Shown here piece by piece: positions 1 through 5,520 of a stretch of DNA of 23,484 bases. Positions within the stretch are counted from its first letter, which is position 1. Every line of letters begins with the position of its first letter. This DNA is from JBCBTD01 sp039818825 (lineage in GTDB: Bacteria > Pseudomonadota > Alphaproteobacteria > Geminicoccales > Geminicoccaceae): the NCBI GenBank assembly GCA_039818825.1, contig JBCBTD010000061.1, forward strand, positions 1 through 23,484, read 5' to 3'. Below the pieces are notes generated by a model, which saw nothing but the letters and a program-made list of their open reading frames with translations, was not told the DNA's origin and made no database searches. A program made the translations under genes and the position numbers.

Positions 1-553
1 GCGGGCGCGAGAGGAGGCGCCGACCGGCGATCTGAGCGACGGGATCGACGCGAGCTTGACCGTTCCGGGGGCACCGAGTGCGTTTCCCAACGGCGTCCAT
101 TACTGCGAGGTCGAGGTCGATCCTGGTACCGGCGTGGTCACCGTCGACCGCTACGTGTCGGTCAACGACTTCGGCACCATCGTCAACCCGATGCTGACCC
201 GCGGCCAGATCCAGGGCGGTGTCGTCCAAGGGATCGGCCAGGCGTTGTTCGAGCGGGCGGTTTACGACGAGTCGGGCCAACTGCTCTCGGGCTCGTTCAT
301 GGACTACACACTGCCGCGGGCCGACATGGTGCCGCCGATCGAGGTCGAGTTCGTAGAGATCCCGGCGACGACCAATCCGCTGGGTGCAAAAGGCTGCGGC
401 GAAGCAGGTGCGACCGGCGCGCCACCGACCGTCATCAACGCGCTGATCGACGCCCTAGCTCCATACGGCGTCACGCACCTCGACATGCCAGCGACACCGC
501 AGGCCGTTTGGCAAGCCATCCATGACGCGGCGGGCCGGCAGGCGGCGGAGTAG
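1..553 (+). CDS. Xanthine dehydrogenase/CoxL-family molybdopterin-binding subunit, C-terminal part (5' end outside window)
   Basis: The reading frame is open from base 2 with no start, so only about the last 183 residues of a protein that normally runs 750-800 residues are present. The visible part carries hallmarks of the large catalytic subunit of molybdenum hydroxylases (CO dehydrogenase-like, xanthine or aldehyde dehydrogenases). These are a VEVDPxTG strand, the DFGTIVNP and GQIQGGVVQGIGQAL segment that contacts the molybdopterin cofactor, and the GAKGCGEAG loop. The Glu of that loop (codon 401-403) corresponds to the catalytic base of the family. Such subunits work with a FAD subunit and a 2Fe-2S subunit, which must lie upstream if present. 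The active-site loop that separates true CO dehydrogenases from other hydroxylases is missing here, so the substrate cannot be named. It ends with TAG and no gene follows for about 225 bases. Confidence 0.93.
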   Translation, partial: RAREEAPTGDLSDGIDASLTVPGAPSAFPNGVHYCEVEVDPGTGVVTVDRYVSVNDFGTIVNPMLTRGQIQGGVVQGIGQALFERAVYDESGQLLSGSFMDYTLPRADMVPPIEVEFVEIPATTNPLGAKGCGEAGATGAPPTVINALIDALAPYGVTHLDMPATPQAVWQAIHDAAGRQAAE

Positions 554-779
554 CGGCGCCGCTTCGTTGATGCAGGGCAGTGGTCGCCGGCGGCGTTTCG
601 AATCGCACCTCGGACGGTCGTCGCCGCACTTGGCCAACGTGGTTCTCGAGCGCATTGGGTCGAGGAGCACTGGCTCACGAACTCGGGCTTCGGGCCCACC
701 CTGCGCGGCGAAAATCGCTTGTGCTCGCAACGGTTCACGGCCATCCAACCGGCGTCGTCGGCCGACCGGAGAACCCGCC

Positions 780-1274
780 ATGCAGCGCCTGCCGTTTCTC
801 GCCGTTCTCTTGGTCGCCTCCGTCGCGGTGGCCGGCTGCGGGCGGACCGACCCGGGTGAGCCGACACTCACGCTCCGGCCTGACGTGCCCCCATTGCCGC
901 CCGCCGATACAGCCGCGGCCGAGGCTTTGATCGGTCCTGACGAAACGTTGCAGGTGCTCGAGTTCGCGCAGGACGGCTCGACCACGGTGACCGGCACCGT
1001 CGACGGCTATCGCTCGACGGCCTACGCGGTGCCGGTGGCGTCGGCCCAGACCCTCACCGTCACCTTCCAGCCGGCCAGTCAGAACCTCTACATGAACGTG
1101 CAGAACGCTGCTGATCCAAGCGGGGCGGCGGTGCATCGCGGCGAGGTCGATGGTCCGACGTCGTCGCTGATCGCGCCTGAGGCTGGCACCTACGTGATCC
1201 GGCCGTTCCAGCCACGAGCCTCGGCGCGCCGCGGTGAGACCGTAACCTACACCATCACGATCGCCCGCCAGTGA
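780..1274 (+). CDS. Small predicted outer-membrane/periplasmic lipoprotein
   Basis: A 164-residue protein. The ATG at 780 is preceded by GGAGAA at 768-773, six bases away, which decides this start over longer in-frame options. Residues 1-19 form a short hydrophobic signal ending in a lipobox V-A-G-C, so Cys20 is the predicted lipidated residue (signal peptidase II). A Pro/Ala-rich linker follows (about 30-50). The C-terminal ~90 residues are beta-rich and end with an Arg-rich turn and a repetitive T-Y-T-I-T-I strand. That layout resembles the C-terminal beta domain (YAVxVxxGQxLxV...GxYxIRxFxxRxxARRGE) seen in PliG-like lysozyme inhibitors and in small proteins often labelled 'DNA breaking-rejoining'. 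This resemblance is from memory and is not proof of function. The gene stands alone between the molybdoenzyme and nadK. Confidence 0.8.
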   Translation: MQRLPFLAVLLVASVAVAGCGRTDPGEPTLTLRPDVPPLPPADTAAAEALIGPDETLQVLEFAQDGSTTVTGTVDGYRSTAYAVPVASAQTLTVTFQPASQNLYMNVQNAADPSGAAVHRGEVDGPTSSLIAPEAGTYVIRPFQPRASARRGETVTYTITIARQ

Positions 1275-1411
1275 CCAAGCCGCAGGGCGGCCATCGTCGT
1301 CAGGACCCCTTTCCGCCACGTCCTAGGCTCTGAGAACCTTTGGTTCGTCGGCGATGCACGCATCGTCTGGGCGTTCCGCTCGAGCGTCGTCGGTGATACG
1401 TCGAGCGATGC

Positions 1412-2170
1412 TCAGACCTCGAATTGCTCCTTCAGGATTCGTTCCTCGAGGTTGTGCTCCGGGTCGAACAGCACGCGCAGCGCCACGTCTTCGTCCTGCC
1501 AGATGTCGACCGCGGCGACGTCGCGGACTTCGGTGTAGTCGGCGACGGCGCTCACCGGACGCTTGCCCGGGTCGTCGATCCGGACGGTGACTCGGGCCTT
1601 GTGCGAGATGAGCGCGCCACGCCACCGTCGCGGCCGGAACGGGCTGATCGGTGTGATCGCCAACAGCGGCGCGCCGATCGGCAGGATCGGGCCGTGGGCC
1701 GACAGGTTGTACGCCGTCGATCCCGCCGGCGTTGCCACGATCAGGCCATCGCAGACCAGGTCGTCGAGGCGTTGGATGCCGTCGACGTCGAGGCTGAGAT
1801 TGGCCGCTTGGCGCGTCTCTCGCAGCAGCGAGACTTCGTTGATCGCCAAGCCGTCCTCGGTACTGCCGTCCATCAACGTCGCGCGCATCCGCAACGGCCG
1901 GAGGCTGGTCGGCTGAGAGCGTTCGATCCGCTCCATGAGCTCGGTCGCGGCGTAGCCGTTCATCAAGAAGCCGATGGTGCCGAGATTCATGCCGTAGATC
2001 GGTGTCGGCCGATCGATACAGCCGTGCAACGTCTCGAGCATGAACCCATCGCCGCCGAGTGGCACGAGCACGTCTGCCTCGGCGGGATCCGTCTGGCCGT
2101 AGCGGCCGATCAGCATGCGCATCGCCGCGCGGGCGCGCGGCGTCTCGGAGGCCGAAAAATGGAGCTTCAC
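1412..2170 (-). CDS. nadK: NAD kinase
   Basis: A 252-residue ATP/polyphosphate-dependent NAD kinase that phosphorylates NAD+ to NADP+ in the cytosol. Diagnostic motifs are intact: GGDG at residues 39-42 (phosphate donor and catalytic Asp), the NE pair at 111-112, and the glycine-rich TPAGSTAY block at 147-154 followed by SAHGP. The length is typical of the short alphaproteobacterial form. The start is GTG at 2168-2170, preceded on the minus strand by a GGGGGA stretch seven bases upstream. The protein begins directly with the KLHFSAS strand expected at the N-terminus of the family. It is divergent from moaA with about 120 bases between the starts. The opposite strand carries long open frames over this gene, which are GC-rich shadows. 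Confidence 0.95.
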   Translation of the reverse strand: MKLHFSASETPRARAAMRMLIGRYGQTDPAEADVLVPLGGDGFMLETLHGCIDRPTPIYGMNLGTIGFLMNGYAATELMERIERSQPTSLRPLRMRATLMDGSTEDGLAINEVSLLRETRQAANLSLDVDGIQRLDDLVCDGLIVATPAGSTAYNLSAHGPILPIGAPLLAITPISPFRPRRWRGALISHKARVTVRIDDPGKRPVSAVADYTEVRDVAAVDIWQDEDVALRVLFDPEHNLEERILKEQFEV

Positions 2171-2204
2171 GCCTTCGTCCCCCGCGGCCAGCCCACTCGG
2201 CCAT

Positions 2205-2232
2205 TTGCAACTCTATGCGTTGCTTCTACATG
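2205..2232 (+). promoter_or_regulatory. Possible sigma70-type promoter for moaA
   Basis: In the nadK-moaA divergent gap the only comparatively AT-rich patch contains TTGCAA (2205-2210) and TACATG (2227-2232), separated by 16 bases. The -35 matches consensus at four of six positions and the -10 at three of six, so support is weak. It is listed because it is the best pair in the gap and places transcription start about 50 bases before the moaA start. Confidence 0.25.
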
Positions 2233-2275
2233 CGATGGAACGGCGCGTCAGCCAAGGCGCGTTCGGCCAACGGCC

Positions 2276-2283
2276 GAGGGAGG
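2276..2283 (+). promoter_or_regulatory. Shine-Dalgarno that fixes the TTG start of moaA
   Basis: GAGGGAGG sits six bases before TTG at 2290. It is among the best ribosome sites in the window, and the family alignment begins exactly at that codon. It therefore overrides in-frame ATG codons upstream, which would add residues antisense to nadK. Confidence 0.75.
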
Positions 2284-2289
2284 CCTTCG

Positions 2290-3282
2290 TTGCTCGTCGA
2301 CCCGTTCCAGCGTGCCGTCACCTATGTCCGCCTGTCGGTCACGGACCGCTGCGACTTCCGCTGCGGCTATTGCATGGCCGAGCACATGACGTTCTTGCCG
2401 AAGCGGGATCTGTTGACCTTGGAGGAGCTGGATCGCCTCGCCTCGGCGTTCGTTGCTCTCGGGGTTCGCAAGATCCGACTGACCGGCGGCGAGCCGCTGG
2501 TGCGGCGCAACGTGCTCTGGCTGATCGAACGGTTGTGCCGACACGTCGACGCCGGCCGGCTCGACGAGCTGACGCTCACGACCAACGGCAGCCAGCTCGC
2601 CAAGCTTGCGGATCGTCTGGTCGACACGGGCGTGCGGCGCATCAACGTCTCGCTCGATACGCTGAATGCAGACCGGTTCCGCGCGATCACCCGCTGGGGC
2701 GACTTTCACCAGGTCATGAGCGGCATCCAGGCCGCCAAGAACGCTGGCTTGCAGGTGAAGATCAACGCGGTCGCGCTGAAAGGCGTGAACGAGGACGAGC
2801 TGGATCGGATGCTGGGTTGGTGCGGCGAAGAAGGCTTCGATCTGACGCTGATCGAGACCATGCCGATGGGCGAAATCGACGAAGACCGCACCGATCAGTA
2901 CCTGCCGCTGTCGCGCGTCAGGGCGCAATTGGAGCGCCGCTGGACGCTGATCGACACCGACTACCGGACCGGTGGACCGGCGCGCTACGTGCACGTCCAG
3001 GAGACCGGCCGCAGGCTCGGCTTCATCACGCCGCTCACCCACAACTTTTGTGAGAGCTGCAACCGCGTGCGCGTGACCTGCACCGGCACCATGGTGATGT
3101 GTCTCGGCCAGGACGACTCCGCGGACCTGCGCAGCGCTCTGCGCGCATCCGCCGACGACGCGGCGCTGATCGACGCGATCCGAGAGGGCATCACCCGCAA
3201 GCCGCGTGGACACGACTTCGTCATCGACCGAAGGCGGCGGCGACCGGCCGTTGCCAGGCACATGAGCGTGACCGGCGGCTGA
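2290..3282 (+). CDS. moaA: GTP 3',8-cyclase MoaA (radical SAM, molybdenum cofactor synthesis)
   Basis: A 330-residue radical SAM enzyme that, with MoaC, converts GTP to cyclic pyranopterin monophosphate, the first step of molybdenum cofactor synthesis. The N-terminal 4Fe-4S motif CxxxCxxC is Cys21, Cys25 and Cys28. The family's second cluster is Cys254, Cys257 and Cys271 (CxxC-x13-C). The conserved LTGGEPLVR, TLTTNGS and RINVSLDTL blocks follow in the usual order, and the protein ends in the Gly-Gly tail needed for activity. It starts at TTG with a strong Shine-Dalgarno; the resulting N-terminus (LVDPFxR) matches the family. No other moa/moe genes are in the window. A molybdoenzyme subunit lies about 1.7 kb upstream. 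Its 3' end is seven bases from the end of the convergent Hpt gene. Confidence 0.96.
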   Translation: MLVDPFQRAVTYVRLSVTDRCDFRCGYCMAEHMTFLPKRDLLTLEELDRLASAFVALGVRKIRLTGGEPLVRRNVLWLIERLCRHVDAGRLDELTLTTNGSQLAKLADRLVDTGVRRINVSLDTLNADRFRAITRWGDFHQVMSGIQAAKNAGLQVKINAVALKGVNEDELDRMLGWCGEEGFDLTLIETMPMGEIDEDRTDQYLPLSRVRAQLERRWTLIDTDYRTGGPARYVHVQETGRRLGFITPLTHNFCESCNRVRVTCTGTMVMCLGQDDSADLRSALRASADDAALIDAIREGITRKPRGHDFVIDRRRRRPAVARHMSVTGG

Positions 3283-3289
3283 TCCAGGT

Positions 3290-3634
3290 TCAGATCGACG
3301 TCGTTCCGGTATCGAAGAGTGCGCCGACCGCGGCGATCTCCGCGACCAGGCTGTCGAGTGCTGCGAGATTGGGAGTAGCCTGCTCCTGCTGAGCAGCGAG
3401 CTTGGCGACGGCAACCGCGCCAATGTTGGCGCTAGCGCCCTTCAGCGCGTGGGCGGTTGAGCGCCAGGCATCCGGGTCGTCCACGGCACGCTTGAGGCGG
3501 TCGACGTAGAGCGCGGCAGTTTCGAGAAAGAGATCGACCAGCTCCCGCTCAAGGCCCGGATCGCCACCGGAGAACCCGCTCAGACGACCGCGGTCGAACG
3601 TCGACGTGCGGTCTGGAGTGGCATGCTCGTCCAT
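3290..3634 (-). CDS. Single-domain histidine phosphotransfer (Hpt) protein
   Basis: A 114-residue cytosolic helical protein consisting of one Hpt domain. The phosphorylatable residue is His62 in AHALKGASANIGA, which matches the Hpt signature HxLKGxSxxxGA. The preceding helix (LVDLFLETAALYVDRL) and the following one (KLAAQQEQA) complete the four-helix bundle layout. Hpt proteins relay phosphate between response-regulator receiver domains or from hybrid kinases. No kinase or receiver gene is present in the window, so its partners are unknown. The first ~15 residues are polar and probably flexible. ATG at 3632-3634 is the start; no strong Shine-Dalgarno is visible just before it. It diverges from nnr across a 212-base gap and converges on moaA. 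Confidence 0.88.
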   Translation of the reverse strand: MDEHATPDRTSTFDRGRLSGFSGGDPGLERELVDLFLETAALYVDRLKRAVDDPDAWRSTAHALKGASANIGAVAVAKLAAQQEQATPNLAALDSLVAEIAAVGALFDTGTTSI

Positions 3635-3651
3635 GTCGGTCGAATCTTAGC

Positions 3652-3674
3652 TATAGTTGAAGCGCCCCGCGCTT
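3652..3674. promoter_or_regulatory. Inverted repeat and -10-like box in the Hpt/nnr divergent gap
   Basis: AAGCGC (3660-3665), CCC, GCGCTT (3669-3674) is a perfect 6-3-6 palindrome. It lies next to TATAGT (3652-3657), which reads as a plausible -10 on either strand (TATAGC on minus). No convincing -35 is seen at 16-18 bases on either strand. It could be an operator or a small hairpin. A repeat this size can occur by chance in GC-rich DNA. Confidence 0.3.
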
Positions 3675-3846
3675 GATCGCGCACGGGTTTAGAGAACCTG
3701 GCCGCTCTTGGCAACCGCGACGCGCAATCTGAAGGCGCAGAAGGTGCTGCCAGACGGTGTCCTCAGAGGCCAATCAAGGTGTGGCCACACCGCATTCCTT
3801 CGATTACCACCGCCTTCATGATCGCATCTCAGGGAAAACTGGGGCT

Positions 3847-5349
3847 ATGCCTCAACCGTTGATCCCGGCCGATGCGGCGCTCCAGCTCCTCACGCCGGAG
3901 GAAATGGGTAGGGTCGATCGCGCGACGATCGCTGCCGGCACGCCCGGATCGGTCTTGATGGAGCGGGCGGGTCGTGCATTGGCCGAGCGGGTTCGGGACC
4001 GCTGGGACGGTGGGCGCATCGTGGTATTGGCCGGTCCAGGCAACAACGGCGGTGACGGCTTCGTCGCAGCGCGCTGGTTGGCTGGCTGGGGCTTCGCAGT
4101 GGAGCTCGCGCTGCTGGGCGAGCGAACGGCGCTGCGCGGCGACGCCGCGTTGGCGGCCGCGGCGTGGTCAGGACCGGTCGGTAGCCTCACACGGCCCGTG
4201 CTCGACGGTGTGGGTATCGTCGTCGACGCCTTGTTCGGCGCTGGGTTCCGAGGCGCACTGACCGATGATGCCGCGGCCTGGGCGATGGCGACGGCAGACG
4301 CTGCGGTGCCGGTCGTCGCAGCCGACCTTCCATCAGGCGTCGACGGTGCAACCGGCACCGTCTCGGGCGCGTCCTTCCTCGCTCGTGAGAGCGTCACCTT
4401 CGGTCGCGCCAAGCCTGGCCATTTCCTCTTGCCGGGAGCGGCTCGTGCTGGTGCCGTCAGCGTCGTCGACATCGGTCTCGACCCGGCCGCGATAGCAGCC
4501 GCTGCCGACGCCGAACCAGGTCCGATGTGGCGCAACCGTCCGACATCGTGGCGAGACCGACTGCCGCGCCGCCGTGCCGATGCCCACAAATACGCGTTCG
4601 GCCACGTGGTCGTGGTCGCCGGCGACGTCAGTCATGGCGGAGCCGGGCGGCTTGCCGCTCGGTCGGCCCTGGCTGCAGGAGCTGGACTCGTCACACTCGC
4701 CTGCCCGTCGCCCGCGGTCTCCGTCAACGCGGCGCGGCTCGACGCGGTCATGGTGCGCGGCGTCGACGACGGCGACCTCGAGCCGTTGCTCGAGGATCGG
4801 CGGCGCAACGTCTGGGTGCTTGGCCCCGGTGCGGGCGTCGGTCCGCGGCTCCGCGAGCAAGTCGCGACAGTGCTGGGCGCCGGACGAACCGCCGTCCTCG
4901 ACGCCGATGCGCTCACCAGCTTTGCTGACGGTCTCGACGAGCTCGGCCACCTGATCGATGCGGCGTGCGTGTTGACCCCGCACGCCGGCGAAGCGGCACG
5001 GTTGGCGACGCCGACCGGCGACAAGGTCGCCGACGCGCGCTTCTTGGCCGCTCGGACCGGGGCCGTGGTCGTGCTCAAGGGCTTCGACAGCGTCATCGCC
5101 GCGCCGGACGGTGCCGTCCGCATCGCGGACAATGGTTGCGCGGCGTTGGCCACCGCCGGCAGTGGCGACGTGCTGGCCGGGCTGATCGCCGGGTTGCTCG
5201 CCGGTGGCATGGCCGCGTTCGACGCCGCGGCAGCAGCGGTTTGGTTGCACAATGCGGCTGGCGCCGCTGCGCAGCGCGCCTTGACGGCCGACGATTTGCC
5301 GGGACTGGTGCGCTTTGTCCTGCCGATCGCCACGGAACGGGGCCCGTGA
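3847..5349 (+). CDS. nnr: Bifunctional NAD(P)HX epimerase / ADP-dependent NAD(P)HX dehydratase
   Basis: A 500-residue fused repair enzyme that restores NADH and NADPH from their hydrated forms. The N-terminal YjeF_N epimerase half carries GPGNNGGDG at residues 63-71, VDALFGAGFRG and DLPSGVDG. The C-terminal carbohydrate-kinase-like dehydratase half begins near residue 240 with the KYxxG motif (Lys248-Tyr249). It continues with LTPHAGE (about 376) and ends with ATAGSGDVLAG (about 435-445), which holds the catalytic Asp. The length fits the E. coli-type fusion. ATG at 3847 is preferred because the family alignment begins there. An in-frame GTG at 3757 would add 30 residues of non-conserved sequence. 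It shares no operon overlap; the next gene starts about 113 bases later. Confidence 0.95.
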   Translation: MPQPLIPADAALQLLTPEEMGRVDRATIAAGTPGSVLMERAGRALAERVRDRWDGGRIVVLAGPGNNGGDGFVAARWLAGWGFAVELALLGERTALRGDAALAAAAWSGPVGSLTRPVLDGVGIVVDALFGAGFRGALTDDAAAWAMATADAAVPVVAADLPSGVDGATGTVSGASFLARESVTFGRAKPGHFLLPGAARAGAVSVVDIGLDPAAIAAAADAEPGPMWRNRPTSWRDRLPRRRADAHKYAFGHVVVVAGDVSHGGAGRLAARSALAAGAGLVTLACPSPAVSVNAARLDAVMVRGVDDGDLEPLLEDRRRNVWVLGPGAGVGPRLREQVATVLGAGRTAVLDADALTSFADGLDELGHLIDAACVLTPHAGEAARLATPTGDKVADARFLAARTGAVVVLKGFDSVIAAPDGAVRIADNGCAALATAGSGDVLAGLIAGLLAGGMAAFDAAAAAVWLHNAAGAAAQRALTADDLPGLVRFVLPIATERGP

Positions 5350-5460
5350 CGCTTTGCTGGCAGGCGTCGATTCCCAGGACAGCCGTCCCTGACGACCCCT
5401 CGACCGCGCCATGATCTCCTACGGTTGCCATCGAACGACGCCGGCGAGGCCCTTTTGAAC

Positions 5461-5520
5461 ATGTGGGCCATCTCCGCGGCTCGACGGTACGCAGGCGTCT
5501 GCCGGATGGCTCGCGCGTGA
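5461..5520 (+). CDS. Possible 19-residue leader ORF overlapping the GGDEF-EAL start
   Basis: ATG at 5461 opens a 19-codon frame ending at TGA 5518-5520. A GAGG (5446-5449) lies 11 bases before the ATG. The stop overlaps an in-frame GTG (5517-5519) of the following gene as GTGA, the arrangement typical of translational coupling. The peptide has no recognised family and no hydrophobic segment. It may simply be noise inside the 5' end of the next gene. The alternative is that the large protein starts at GTG 5463, only two bases from this ATG. Confidence 0.2.
   Translation: MWAISAARRYAGVCRMARA

Noticed and set aside
685..697. GGGC-TTCGG-GCCC hairpin after the molybdoenzyme subunit
   Set aside because: Four pairs and no U-tract; expected by chance at this GC content.
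1334..1346. GAACC-TTT-GGTTC stem downstream of nadK
   Set aside because: Five pairs with a three-base loop and no U-run; also considered as a LexA-like site, but the spacing does not match the alphaproteobacterial GTTC-N7-GTTC pattern.
2059..2289. N-terminal extension of moaA upstream of TTG 2290
   Set aside because: The extension is antisense to nadK, has no similarity to the MoaA family, and is made unnecessary by the GAGGGAGG ribosome site before TTG 2290.
1424..2389. 321-codon plus-strand frame opposite nadK and into moaA
   Set aside because: A shadow of nadK on the other strand, with no recognisable domain; it overlaps the moaA start in another frame.
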